Origin: [Bacteroides] pectinophilus
GTDB taxonomy: Bacteria; Bacillota; Clostridia; Lachnospirales; Lachnospiraceae
Length of the DNA stretch: 64,000 nucleotides
NCBI GenBank assembly: GCA_025146925.1
Contig: CP102260.1
Coordinates: 1,193,001-1,257,000 of the forward strand
Direction of reading: 5' to 3'
Both the position numbers and the translations under genes were made by a program. Positions 34,244 through 42,931 of this stretch are shown piece by piece (position 1 is the first letter of the stretch; the number at the start of each line of letters is the position of its first letter). Under the pieces are notes generated by a model, which saw only the letters and a program-made list of their open reading frames with translations, was not told where the DNA came from and ran no database searches.

Positions 34244-34270
34244 ATTACCGAAAAAATAATAATACCAGTT

Positions 34271-34295
34271 TGCACAGGATGTGCAGAAACGGAGA
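34271..34295 (+). promoter_or_regulatory. Hairpin plus ribosome site of the FliB-like gene
   Basis: TGCACA (34271-34276), loop GGA and TGTGCA (34280-34285) form a perfect 6-bp stem directly before GAAACGGAGA, in the same layout as the leuA, trkA and pur leaders. Confidence 0.6.
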
Positions 34296-34299
34296 CATA

Positions 34300-35433
34300 A
34301 TGATTGTCAGAAAACCACATTACTATGACGAATTCAGATGTACGGCATCAAAATGCAGCGATAACTGCTGCCGCGGCGGATGGCTTATAGAACTTGATAA
34401 GAAAACTGAGGATTATTACAGAAGCCTTGGCGGCAGTATAGGCAGAAGAATAACAGATTCGCTTATTACGGATGAGGACGGAGATACATGCTTCAGACTT
34501 GCAGACGGACAGTGTCCGCATCTTGATGCCGAGGGACTGTGCAGCATATGCGTCAGTCTTGGAGAAGAGCACATGGGAGTTGTGTGCAGGGAATTTCCGC
34601 GATACAGTCTTACATATGTACAGAATGGAACAGAGGTAACGGAGCATGGCGTGGGACTTGCCTGCGAGGCAGCAGAAGCACTTATACTTTTTGATGAAGG
34701 TAAGCTTTGTATAACAGATACCGGGACAGAAGAAACTGAAGAAGCCGGCGAACAAAATAATTGCGAAGAAGCAGATACATGTGAAAAAATAGGAGATTCA
34801 GAGGAAACCGATGCGGGAATGCTTTTGGCTGCAAGAGCTGACATTATTAACATCCTTGAGGACAGGACAAGACCGGTGAAGTCAAGAATTTCGGATGTGC
34901 TTGAGTATGCAGTCAGCCTTCAGGAGAAGATTAACGAAGAGCCTGAGGAATATGAGCTTGAGACAAGTGGGGATGCGGCTGACAATTGTATACTGCTTTT
35001 TGATATATATGACGGACTTGAACAGCTTAATTCTTCATGGGAGGAATGGTCATCGCTTGTAAGGCAGACAATATTTGAAGAAGACGGCTTCATGAAGCTG
35101 ACGGATGAACTGTGCTCAATTATACCTGATTATGAGCTCCTTATGGAGAATCTTATGAAATATTTTATCTTCAGATATTATATGAAAGCCGTATGGGACT
35201 GCAACCAGCTTGATAAAGTTAAGTTTGCGGCGGCCTGCTGCCTTATAATCAGGCAGATGCTTGCGGCGCTTGCCGGGAAGCAGAACGGCGGTGTTACAAG
35301 GGAAGATATAATAAAGCTTGTGAGAGTATTTTCAAGGCAGGTCGAATATTCAGAGGATAATGTTGAGGCTGTCTGCGAAGAGTTCCTTTTTGGGGATGAG
35401 CTTAGTGCGGGCAATCTCAGAAATATGTTTTAA
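34300..35433 (+). CDS. FliB-like (flagellin lysine-N-methylase family) Cys-cluster protein
   Basis: A 377-aa cytoplasmic protein. The N-terminus PHYYDEFRCTASKCSDNCC and further Cys motifs (ADGQCPHLDAEGLCSIC, then VVCREFPRYS) match the YkgJ/FliB Cys-cluster family, whose best-known member methylates flagellin lysines. About residues 145-180 form an acidic, low-complexity insert rich in Glu/Thr. The C-terminal half is helical. No flagellar genes are in the window, so the flagellin role is uncertain, and many clostridial paralogues have unknown targets. ATG 34300 has GGAGA 4 bases upstream; an earlier TTG at 34270 lies in the hairpin. Confidence 0.8.
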   Translation: MIVRKPHYYDEFRCTASKCSDNCCRGGWLIELDKKTEDYYRSLGGSIGRRITDSLITDEDGDTCFRLADGQCPHLDAEGLCSICVSLGEEHMGVVCREFPRYSLTYVQNGTEVTEHGVGLACEAAEALILFDEGKLCITDTGTEETEEAGEQNNCEEADTCEKIGDSEETDAGMLLAARADIINILEDRTRPVKSRISDVLEYAVSLQEKINEEPEEYELETSGDAADNCILLFDIYDGLEQLNSSWEEWSSLVRQTIFEEDGFMKLTDELCSIIPDYELLMENLMKYFIFRYYMKAVWDCNQLDKVKFAAACCLIIRQMLAALAGKQNGGVTREDIIKLVRVFSRQVEYSEDNVEAVCEEFLFGDELSAGNLRNMF

Positions 35434-35467
35434 ATACACTTTAAATCACTTTAAATTGAAAAAGTAC

Positions 35468-35495
35468 TTGTTTTTTTTACAGATTTTTGTACAAT
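35468..35495 (+). promoter_or_regulatory. Promoter of the ABC-F gene
   Basis: TTGTTT (35468-35473), a 16-17-base spacer and TACAAT (35490-35495). The leader to ATG 35541 is short, so no attenuator is visible. A duplicated CACTTTAAAT lies just upstream (about 35438-35457). Confidence 0.5.
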
Positions 35496-35540
35496 AGAAG
35501 TGTTGTGTTTTTTTATTGATTGAATTTTTTGGAGGTTTAC

Positions 35541-37181
35541 ATGATCGCAGCCAGCAATATTACATTGCGCCTGGGCAAAAAGGCGCTCTTTGAGGATGTA
35601 AACATTAAGTTTACAGAAGGTAACTGCTATGGTCTTATTGGAGCAAACGGTGCCGGTAAGTCTACATTTCTTAAGATTCTTACAGGCCAGATTGAGCCGA
35701 CCAAGGGAGATGTAATTATCACACCTGGACAGAGACTTTCTTTCCTCGAACAGGACCACTTTAAGTATGACGAATACCCGGTGCTTGACACTGTAATCAT
35801 GGGTAATAAGCGTCTTTATGAGATAATGAAGGAAAAGGATGCAATCTATGCCAAGGAGGATTTCACTGAGGAAGACGGAATCAAGGCAAGTGAACTTGAG
35901 GCAGAGTTTGCAACAATGAACGGATGGGAAGCTGAGTCAGATGCAGCTACAATGCTTAACGGACTCGGAATTGATACAGAGTATCATTATACGCTCATGA
36001 AGGATCTTAACGGAAGTCTTAAGGTTAAGGTGCTTCTTGCACAGGCACTTTTTGGTAATCCTGACATACTTCTTCTTGATGAGCCTACTAACCACCTTGA
36101 TCTTGATGCAATTGAGTGGCTTGAGGAATTCCTTATCAACTTCAATAATACCGTTATCGTTGTGTCACATGACAGATATTTCCTTAATAAGGTATGTACA
36201 CATATTGCAGATATCGACTATGGTAAGATTCAGCTCTATGCAGGTAACTATGACTTCTGGTATGAGTCAAGCCAGCTGCTTATCCGTCAGATGAAGGAAG
36301 CTAACAAGAAGAAGGAAGAGAAGATAAAGGAGCTTCAGGACTTTATCCAGAGATTCTCAGCCAATGCTTCAAAGTCAAAGCAGGCTACATCAAGAAAGCG
36401 TGCTCTTGAGAAGATTGAGCTTGATGATATCCGTCCTTCAAGCCGCAAATATCCGTATATTGACTTCAGACCTAACAGAGAGATTGGTAATGACGTGCTC
36501 GTTGTTGACGGCATTTCTAAGACAATAGACGGGGTAAAGGTACTTGATAACATATCATTTATCGTAGGACATGATGATAAGATTGCGTTCGTTGGCTCCA
36601 ACGAGGCTGCAACGACAACTCTTTTCAGAATACTTGTAGGTGAGATTGAGCCGGATGAGGGTTCATTCAAGTGGGGTGTTACAACTTCACAGGCATACTT
36701 CCCTAAGGACAGCGGTGCTGAATTCAACAGTGACAGTACTATTGTTGAGTGGCTTACACAGTATTCACCTGATCCGGATACAACATATGTAAGAGGCTTC
36801 CTTGGAAGAATGCTTTTTGCGGGTGATGACGGAATGAAGAAGGTAAAGGTTCTCTCCGGTGGTGAGAAGGTTCGCTGCCTGCTTTCAAAGATGATGATAT
36901 CAGGTGCGAACATTCTTATATTTGATGACCCTACGAACCATCTTGATATGGAGTCAATTACAGCACTTAACAACGGACTCATTAAGTTCCCTGGAGTAAC
37001 ACTGTTTACATCACACGATCATCAGTTTATCCAGACAACAGCCAACAGAATTATGGAGATTATGCCTAACGGACAGCTTATCGACAAGATGACAACTTAT
37101 GACGAATATCTTGCAAGTGATGAGATGGCTAAGAAGAGACAGGGTGTAGTCGATAATGTTGCTGAAGAGGATGAAGATTAA
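35541..37181 (+). CDS. ABC-F family ATPase (YkpA/YbiT-like)
   Basis: A 546-aa soluble protein with two ABC domains and no membrane part, of the translation-associated ABC-F class. Domain 1 has Walker A GANGAGKSTFLKIL and Walker B LLLDEPTNHLDLDA, but its signature reads NGSLK in place of SGGEK. The linker (about residues 248-300) is Lys/Glu-rich and helical. Domain 2 has signature LSGGEKVRCLL, but its Walker A reads GSNEAATTTLF with no Lys, and its Walker B reads FDDPTNHLD. ABC-F proteins bind the ribosomal E site. ATG 35541 has the strong site GGAGGT. A terminator follows. Confidence 0.93.
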   Translation: MIAASNITLRLGKKALFEDVNIKFTEGNCYGLIGANGAGKSTFLKILTGQIEPTKGDVIITPGQRLSFLEQDHFKYDEYPVLDTVIMGNKRLYEIMKEKDAIYAKEDFTEEDGIKASELEAEFATMNGWEAESDAATMLNGLGIDTEYHYTLMKDLNGSLKVKVLLAQALFGNPDILLLDEPTNHLDLDAIEWLEEFLINFNNTVIVVSHDRYFLNKVCTHIADIDYGKIQLYAGNYDFWYESSQLLIRQMKEANKKKEEKIKELQDFIQRFSANASKSKQATSRKRALEKIELDDIRPSSRKYPYIDFRPNREIGNDVLVVDGISKTIDGVKVLDNISFIVGHDDKIAFVGSNEAATTTLFRILVGEIEPDEGSFKWGVTTSQAYFPKDSGAEFNSDSTIVEWLTQYSPDPDTTYVRGFLGRMLFAGDDGMKKVKVLSGGEKVRCLLSKMMISGANILIFDDPTNHLDMESITALNNGLIKFPGVTLFTSHDHQFIQTTANRIMEIMPNGQLIDKMTTYDEYLASDEMAKKRQGVVDNVAEEDED

Positions 37182-37208
37182 TTAAATAAATATAAACGAT
37201 TATAATAC

Positions 37209-37253
37209 AAAAGCTTCCGAACGACTCTTAAGAGAAAGTACGGAAGCTTTTTT
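37209..37253. terminator. Bidirectional terminator between the ABC-F and GT2 genes
   Basis: AAAAGCTTCCG (37209-37219) pairs with CGGAAGCTTTT (from 37241), followed by T's on the plus strand and by TTTTGT on the minus strand. It serves both convergent genes. Confidence 0.85.
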
Positions 37254-37310
37254 GTGTTATAAAAAATACGTGGCAGATACAGGGCTGAAGCCTGTTATAT
37301 TATTGTTGTA

Positions 37311-38387
37311 TCAGGCAAGCTCGTTGGGAAGTGTCCAATTGTCAAGAGCACTTTTGTACTGATCGCGTTCAGTACGATATGCCGCAATGAGTTCATAATC
37401 ATAATCTCCATCGGAGGCTTCAAGTGTATTGATAATATTGTCATAGCACGATACCAGATGTGTAAGGGCAAGGTCACCGCCTGTGTGTATGTCAAGAATG
37501 CTGTCAGTCTCGGAATATGCATTTATAAACCATACTACAGCCTCATTATAATCCGCTGCGGCTTCGTAATAAAGACCTATCTCATAGCACATCTCGGAGC
37601 ATGCCGATGTAACCATGTCTTTGAGGGCATACTTGAAAAAGAAATCAGGCTCATGCATAAGCCTGTAGGCATGCGCAAGCACACATGCATATTCCTTGCG
37701 GGCATCCTCCGATTCTGTGCATTCATAAAGCTGCAGGAACACGGGGAGGGCATCTTTAAAATCGTTCTCATCGCCGCCCTTAATAAGCTCCCGCGCATAC
37801 ATATTGCATATTCTTGGAGAGAGCATTCCGTCACGCTTATAAGCTTTGAGAAATATTGAAAAATCACGCTTGCTGTGCATGGACTGCGGCATGTGGAGAA
37901 TCTCGATATCACTGTCATATACAACAGGCGATGTGCGCACCGTCTCATGTATCGGGTCAATCCATGTAAATGTGCGCAGGCGCCTGAAGAGCTTTGGACG
38001 ATATTCTGTCTTTGAGTTGAGTACTGTATCAAATCCGGTAACAGTGTGGTACTTCATCTGGACAATCTCAACCTCGGGAAGGAGAGCAGCCTTAAGCTGT
38101 TCAAAACGCATACGGTTAATATCATCAAGAACTTCATCGGCATCAGGCGCATATATGTAGTCCATCGTAGCAAGCGAGAATGAAAAGTTCCTTGCCGCGG
38201 CAAAATCATCAGTCCATTCATAATCATAGACTTTATCCGTATAAAGTCCGGCAATATCCTTGGTTGAATCGGTCGAACCGGTATCGACTATGATAATCTC
38301 GTCCATAAGGCCGTTAAGGCTGTCAAGGCATCTTGCAAGAACAGCTTCTTCATTCTTGACAATCATACAAAGGCTTACAGTTGGCAT
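37311..38387 (-). CDS. Family 2 glycosyltransferase with C-terminal TPR-like helices
   Basis: A 358-aa cytoplasmic enzyme. The GT-A domain opens with SLCMIVKNEEAVLARCLDS (residues 4-22) and IIIVDTGSTDSTKD (about 32-45, nucleotide-sugar binding). The catalytic metal motif is YAPDADEVLD (about 81-90). Residues about 190-345 are helical repeats resembling TPRs, as in SunS-like and other clostridial GT2-TPR enzymes that modify proteins or peptides. The sugar and acceptor are unknown. The ribosome site on the minus strand is GAATGGAGC. The downstream terminator is shared with the ABC-F gene, and its own promoter is not obvious. Confidence 0.88.
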   Translation of the reverse strand: MPTVSLCMIVKNEEAVLARCLDSLNGLMDEIIIVDTGSTDSTKDIAGLYTDKVYDYEWTDDFAAARNFSFSLATMDYIYAPDADEVLDDINRMRFEQLKAALLPEVEIVQMKYHTVTGFDTVLNSKTEYRPKLFRRLRTFTWIDPIHETVRTSPVVYDSDIEILHMPQSMHSKRDFSIFLKAYKRDGMLSPRICNMYARELIKGGDENDFKDALPVFLQLYECTESEDARKEYACVLAHAYRLMHEPDFFFKYALKDMVTSACSEMCYEIGLYYEAAADYNEAVVWFINAYSETDSILDIHTGGDLALTHLVSCYDNIINTLEASDGDYDYELIAAYRTERDQYKSALDNWTLPNELA

Positions 38388-38430
38388 GATAAATCAGCTC
38401 CATTCGTTAATATTGTAATCAGAAATATAA

Positions 38431-39672
38431 TCAGAAGAAAATGTGGTCTGCAATCACAGTGCCTCCGGTCTCGCCCGGACGTACAACATGGAAAAATACG
38501 GCATTGATTGTTACACCGTTATTAAGTACATCAAGGGCTGCCTGTGTGCATGCTGCATTGGCACCTCTTGCGAGGACAATTGCAAAACGGCCGCTTCGTA
38601 CCGGCGTGAACTGGTATGGCTGATAGAGAACCTCAGACATAGTGCCTGGCCACCTTGGGTTGTTCATGCGGTTGATGACAACACTTGCAACAGCGGTCTT
38701 ACCTTCATATGGCTGATTGGCTGCCTCACATTCAACAATTGCGGCAAGCATTGCAAGGTCATTGTCTGTATAGTTAATCGTTGTTCCTGAGGTCTGCTGC
38801 TGTATAAGAGTCATTCCGTCTGGAATTGCAACCGTATCAACGGTTGTATTGGAATTACCGCCGTTATTACGGTTATTCTTTGCGGCTTCTTCGGCGGCTT
38901 TTCTGGCGGCCTCCTCAGCAGCCTTACGCGCGGCTTCTTCAGCAGCCTTGCGTTCGGCCTCCTGACGGGCTATAATCTCAGCTTCAATCTGCTTCTCGTA
39001 TTCAAGAGCAAGAGCTTCAGCTTCTGCAATCTCGTCTGTTGAAGAATCAATCTTTGTCTGTGTATCGCTCACAAGCTGCTGGATGCTGTCCTGCTGTTTC
39101 TTTGCATTATCCTCAAGAGCAAGAAGCTTCTCTCTGTCTTCCTTAAGCTTCTCGCGTGATTCAACGAGAGTTGTATAATTATTGTGATATTCCTCAAGCA
39201 TATGGCGGTCATAATCGCTTATCCTGGATATGTATTCGGCACGTGTGAGAAAATCTTCCATGTCACCTGATTCAAGAAGAAGTGCAATGGCAGTGGAAGA
39301 TGAGCCGTTCTCATACATATATTTAATACGCAGCTTCATGGCATCATACTGCTCTTCTTCAAACTTAAGTGCAGTCTCAATATCCTTTTCAAGCTGTGTA
39401 ATCTCTTTTTCTTTTTCGTCAATCTGAGATTGAATGTCGGTAAGTGAAGTGGATGCCGAATCAAGCTTGTCATTGAGGCCTGCCAGATCAGAGTTGAGTT
39501 CACTCTGGTTCTTACGCAGTTCATCAAGACGCTCATTGGTCTGGTCAAGCTTCTCCTGAGTGGATACGGCATAAGACATTACCGGGCTCTGCATTATGCC
39601 GGTAACAATCAGTGCTATACATAAAACGGATGCGAGCACGGGCTTAATTTTAATTTTTAATAAATAATTCAT
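38431..39672 (-). CDS. Secreted coiled-coil protein with SleB-type cell-wall hydrolase domain
   Basis: A 413-aa exported protein. A basic start and hydrophobic core (VLASVLCIALIVTGI, about residues 13-27) form a signal peptide, probably cleaved near SYA. Residues about 38-265 form a CwlO/PcsB-like coiled coil. It ends in a KAAEEAAR repeat and an Asn/Gly linker. The C-terminal domain (about 295-413) is Hydrolase_2/SleB-like, with the catalytic-type start LAAIVECEAANQPYEGK and VASVVINRM. It probably cleaves peptidoglycan in cell separation or spore germination; the coiled coil suggests control by an FtsEX-type partner. Only the SleB-like fold is secure. Confidence 0.9.
   Translation of the reverse strand: MNYLLKIKIKPVLASVLCIALIVTGIMQSPVMSYAVSTQEKLDQTNERLDELRKNQSELNSDLAGLNDKLDSASTSLTDIQSQIDEKEKEITQLEKDIETALKFEEEQYDAMKLRIKYMYENGSSSTAIALLLESGDMEDFLTRAEYISRISDYDRHMLEEYHNNYTTLVESREKLKEDREKLLALEDNAKKQQDSIQQLVSDTQTKIDSSTDEIAEAEALALEYEKQIEAEIIARQEAERKAAEEAARKAAEEAARKAAEEAAKNNRNNGGNSNTTVDTVAIPDGMTLIQQQTSGTTINYTDNDLAMLAAIVECEAANQPYEGKTAVASVVINRMNNPRWPGTMSEVLYQPYQFTPVRSGRFAIVLARGANAACTQAALDVLNNGVTINAVFFHVVRPGETGGTVIADHIFF
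38877..38960 (-). repeat. Coding repeat KAAEEAAR in the hydrolase linker
   Basis: Three to four copies of a 24-base unit encode (R)KAAEEAA at the end of the coiled coil. The copies differ at wobble positions, so the unit is old or selected at protein level. Confidence 0.75.
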
Positions 39673-39694
39673 GACATCACCCTGTGTATCGTGT

Positions 39695-39722
39695 ATAATA
39701 GTGTGCTATAATCATATGGCAA
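39695..39722 (-). promoter_or_regulatory. Promoter for the coiled-coil hydrolase gene
   Basis: On the minus strand TTGCCA (plus positions 39717-39722), a 16-base spacer and TATTAT (39695-39700), about 23 bases before the start codon. Confidence 0.4.
39704..39712 (+). promoter_or_regulatory. Extended -10 element upstream of mecA
   Basis: TGCTATAAT (TGn at 39704-39706, TATAAT at 39707-39712). No good -35 is visible. It is divergent from, and interleaved with, the hydrolase promoter. Confidence 0.45.
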
Positions 39723-39771
39723 TTATAACAGTTTTCAATATGAAAGTAAAATAAAAGATTAAGAGGCAGAT

Positions 39772-40458
39772 ATGACATTTAAGAAAATAGACGAAAATAC
39801 AATCAGATGTGTCCTGACAGAAAGTGATATGGAAGAAAATGATATAGGACTTGCTGACTTTTTCTCAAGTAACAGAGATAAGATACATGATTTTCTCGAG
39901 AATATAATGGAACGTGCAAGGGAAGAGATTGGATATGAGAATGACGGCAACATGCTTTCAATGCAGCTTATGCCGCTTCCCAATAACGGACTTGCCATTA
40001 CCATTACAGGCAGCAGGAACAGAGAATTTGATGACGTGCTCGGCAATATGCAGAATATGCTGAAGGAGCTTGCGAGCCCTGCAAGGCAGGCTGACGGCAG
40101 CGTGGATAACACAGAAGCACAGATACAGGATGATGATACGGGAGCTGTACGCGAGGTTGTACCGCCTACATGCCGTATATTCGGTTTTGACAGTCTTGAC
40201 AGTGTTGTATGTTACTGTAATGCCGTAAGAGGATACGCAAAGAATATGAAGACTTCATTATATAAGAGCAATGACGGCACATATTATCTTGAGATATCCA
40301 AGGGCAGGGGGGCAAAGCAGAAGTTTCTCAGTGCATGTCTTGAGGCGAATGAATATGCGCGTGAGGTTGAATGCGGAGCACTGTTTGTTAATAATATGAG
40401 AGAACATTATGACTGCATAATGGCGAAGAAGGTAATCGAGAATACTAAATATCTGTAA
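39772..40458 (+). CDS. mecA: Adaptor protein MecA
   Basis: A 228-aa adaptor that delivers substrates to ClpC/ClpP proteolysis. The N-terminal substrate-binding domain starts with FKKIDENTIRCVLTESDMEENDIGLADFF (only the family-typical pattern is noted; it spans residues 3-31). A variable acidic linker follows (about 85-130). The C-terminal ClpC-binding domain has FDSLDSVVCYCNAVRGY (about 143-159) and YLEISKGR. Length agrees with MecA (about 220 aa). The ribosome site AAGAGGCAG precedes ATG 39772. In Bacillus MecA controls ComK; the substrates here are unknown. Confidence 0.95.
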   Translation: MTFKKIDENTIRCVLTESDMEENDIGLADFFSSNRDKIHDFLENIMERAREEIGYENDGNMLSMQLMPLPNNGLAITITGSRNREFDDVLGNMQNMLKELASPARQADGSVDNTEAQIQDDDTGAVREVVPPTCRIFGFDSLDSVVCYCNAVRGYAKNMKTSLYKSNDGTYYLEISKGRGAKQKFLSACLEANEYAREVECGALFVNNMREHYDCIMAKKVIENTKYL

Positions 40459-40541
40459 CATTGCAATATTGATATTTGCTTTTTTTTGGTATATCATTAA
40501 ATAAATGTGTATTATAAATGCTTAAGCAGGAGGTAGATACA

Positions 40542-41735
40542 GTGATTGCAGAAAGAATGGTAGGACTTGTTAATAATAATTCAGTAATCCGTGAGATGTT
40601 TGAGGAAGGGAAGAGACTTGCGGGAATATACGGAGCAGAGAATGTATTTGATTTCAGCCTTGGCAATCCAAGTGTTCCGGCACCTGAAGAACTTAACCGG
40701 GCAGTTAAGGATATACTTGATGAAGAGCCTTCAATATTCGTACATGGTTATATGAGTAATGCAGGGTATGAAGATGTACGTGCAACAATAGCAGATTCCA
40801 TTAACAGAAGATTCGGAACATCATTTAACCAGAGCAACATTATAATGACAGTAGGTGCTGCCGGTGGAATGAATGTTATATTTAAGACAATTCTTAATCC
40901 GGGAGACGAAGTACTTACATTTTCACCATATTTTGTAGAATACAACAGCTATGTATCTAATTATGACGGTAAGCTCGTTGCAATAGATCCTGACACAGAG
41001 ACATTTCAGGCTAATATAGAAGATCTTGAAAGAAAGATAACACCTAAGACTAAGGCACTTATCATTAACAATCCGAATAATCCTACAGGTGTTGTATATT
41101 CAGAGGAGACAATCAAAAAAGTAGCTGCAATTCTTGATGCTAAGCAGAAGGAATATGGAACAGAGATATTCATTGTATCGGATGAGCCATACAGAGAACT
41201 CGCATATGACGGAGTCGAAGTACCTTACATTACAAAGTACTACAATAATACAATAGTAGGATATTCATTCAGCAAATCACTTTCACTTCCGGGTGAGAGA
41301 ATCGGATATCTTGTAATCCCTGATGAAGTAGATGATGCAGAGCAGATGAAGACTGCTGCGGCAATCGCAACACGTGTGCTTGGCTTTGTCAATGCACCTT
41401 CCCTTATGCAGAGAGCGGTAGCAAGATGTATTGATGCCAAGTGTGACGTTGACAGTTATAACAGAAACCGTGAGGCACTCTATAACGGACTTGTTAAGCT
41501 CGGATTTGAGTGCATTAAGCCACAGGGTGCATTCTATCTGTTTGTAAAGTCGCCGGTTCCTGATGAAAAGGAATTCTGTAATGTTGCCAAGAAACATAAT
41601 GTCCTGCTTGTTCCGGGAAGCTCCTTCAAATGTGCGGGATATGTAAGGATAGCATATTGCGTATCATATGACACAATAATCAACTCACTTCCAAGATTCG
41701 CTGAGATAGCACAGGAGATGGGACTTAGCAGATAA
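40542..41735 (+). CDS. Class I/II PLP-dependent aminotransferase (aspartate aminotransferase-like)
   Basis: A 397-aa fold-type I aminotransferase. It shows FDFSLGNPSVPAP near the N-terminus, NPNNPTGVVYS (cofactor region), SDEPYRELAYD and the PLP-lysine segment GYSFSKSLSLPGERIGY (about residue 245). The arginine near the C-terminus (YVRIAYC) would bind the substrate carboxylate. Substrate specificity is not certain; aspartate or aromatic amino acids are likely. GTG 40542 is chosen because CAGGAGGT lies 8 bases upstream; ATG 40518 would place that site inside the coding region. It is followed by hisC after 36 bases. Confidence 0.92.
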   Translation: MIAERMVGLVNNNSVIREMFEEGKRLAGIYGAENVFDFSLGNPSVPAPEELNRAVKDILDEEPSIFVHGYMSNAGYEDVRATIADSINRRFGTSFNQSNIIMTVGAAGGMNVIFKTILNPGDEVLTFSPYFVEYNSYVSNYDGKLVAIDPDTETFQANIEDLERKITPKTKALIINNPNNPTGVVYSEETIKKVAAILDAKQKEYGTEIFIVSDEPYRELAYDGVEVPYITKYYNNTIVGYSFSKSLSLPGERIGYLVIPDEVDDAEQMKTAAAIATRVLGFVNAPSLMQRAVARCIDAKCDVDSYNRNREALYNGLVKLGFECIKPQGAFYLFVKSPVPDEKEFCNVAKKHNVLLVPGSSFKCAGYVRIAYCVSYDTIINSLPRFAEIAQEMGLSR

Positions 41736-41771
41736 TAGCCAAGCAGCTTGCAGAAATGGAGATTAAGATTA

Positions 41772-42824
41772 ATGAGAGAATGGGAAAAAAACATAAGGCG
41801 TGTTGAACCGTATGTACCGGGTGAACAGCCTAAGATTGCTAACGTAATAAAGCTTAATACTAACGAGAACCCTTATCCGCCATCACCGGCAGCGGTTAAG
41901 GCAGCCAATGAATTTGACCTTGATACATTAAGACTGTATCCTGATCCATGTGTAACTGACCTTGTGGGAGCAATAGCAGATTATTATAAGGTAGGAAGCA
42001 ATCAGGTATTTGTCGGAGTTGGTTCTGATGATGTTATTTCAATGGCATTTCTTACATTTTTTAATTCAGACAAGCCGGTCCTGTTTCCTGATATATCTTA
42101 TTCCTTCTACAGCGTATGGGCGGATGTTTACCGTATTCCTTACAAGGCAGTGCCTGTTGATGAGAATTTTATCATTGTATCATCGGATTATTATGAGCCT
42201 AACGGCGGTGTAATATTCCCTAACCCTAATGCACCGACTGCACTGTATAAGGAACTGTCAGAGGTAGAGGATATAATAGCACATAACAGGGATGTTATTG
42301 TGATGGTTGATGAGGCATATATTGATTTTGGCGGCAAGTCTGCACTTGAGCTTATTGACAGATATGATAACCTGCTTGTTATACAGACATTTTCAAAGTC
42401 ACGTTCAATGGCAGGCATGAGAATAGGCTATGCAATCGGTAATCCTGAACTTATTAAGGCTATGAATGATGTTAAGTTTTCAATTAATTCATACACAATA
42501 AACAGACCGTCAATTGTGTATGGAGCTGCGGCTGTCAATGATAAGCAGTATTTTGAAGAATGTACGGCTAAGATTATTGCAACAAGAGAGCGTTCAAAGG
42601 AGCGTCTGAAGAAGCTGGGCTTTGAATTCCCTGATTCCAAGGCTAACTTTATATTTGCAAAGCATAAGGAAGCAAAGGGAGCATATATATTTGAGGAGCT
42701 TAAGAAACGCAATATATATGTAAGGTATTTTAACAAGCCGCGGATTGATGATTATCTCAGAATCTCAATAGGAACGGATGAACAGATGGATGCATTGTTT
42801 GCTGCACTTGAAGATATTCTGTAA
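41772..42824 (+). CDS. hisC: Histidinol-phosphate aminotransferase
   Basis: A 350-aa PLP enzyme that converts imidazole-acetol phosphate and glutamate to histidinol phosphate in histidine synthesis. Motifs are LNTNENPYPPSP (about residues 29-40), MVDEAYIDFGG and the PLP-lysine segment QTFSKSRSMAGMRIGYA (about 207-223). Length matches HisC. No other his genes are in the window, so it may serve more widely as an aromatic or HisC-like aminotransferase. ATG 41772 is chosen with AATGGAGA 9 bases upstream; an earlier TTG at 41748 precedes that site. Confidence 0.92.
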   Translation: MREWEKNIRRVEPYVPGEQPKIANVIKLNTNENPYPPSPAAVKAANEFDLDTLRLYPDPCVTDLVGAIADYYKVGSNQVFVGVGSDDVISMAFLTFFNSDKPVLFPDISYSFYSVWADVYRIPYKAVPVDENFIIVSSDYYEPNGGVIFPNPNAPTALYKELSEVEDIIAHNRDVIVMVDEAYIDFGGKSALELIDRYDNLLVIQTFSKSRSMAGMRIGYAIGNPELIKAMNDVKFSINSYTINRPSIVYGAAAVNDKQYFEECTAKIIATRERSKERLKKLGFEFPDSKANFIFAKHKEAKGAYIFEELKKRNIYVRYFNKPRIDDYLRISIGTDEQMDALFAALEDIL

Positions 42825-42829
42825 ATTTG

Positions 42830-42858
42830 TTGACTACATAGACATAAACTAGTATATT
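42830..42858 (+). promoter_or_regulatory. Promoter of the purE-purM-purN-purD set
   Basis: TTGACT (42830-42835), a 17-base spacer and TATATT (42853-42858), 74 bases before purE. No PurR-type box or riboswitch was recognised in the leader. Confidence 0.65.
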
Positions 42859-42931
42859 TAATATATGTGGCTTTAATACGCATTAATTGTGTGATATTAA
42901 AAGATTAATTTTATTAAGGGAGATTAATACA

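Noticed and set aside
34145-34270. Possible vitamin riboswitch upstream of the ECF S component
   Set aside because: Only a short GGTC/GACC stem is present; no TPP, preQ1, FMN, cobalamin or THF core was recognised.
38877-38960. Treating the KAAEEAAR DNA repeat as a mobile or CRISPR-like repeat
   Set aside because: The units are in frame, differ at wobble positions and continue a coiled coil, so they are protein-level repeats.
42825-42931. Possible purine or PRPP riboswitch before purE
   Set aside because: The leader is only about 65 bases after the promoter and shows no conserved aptamer or terminator.
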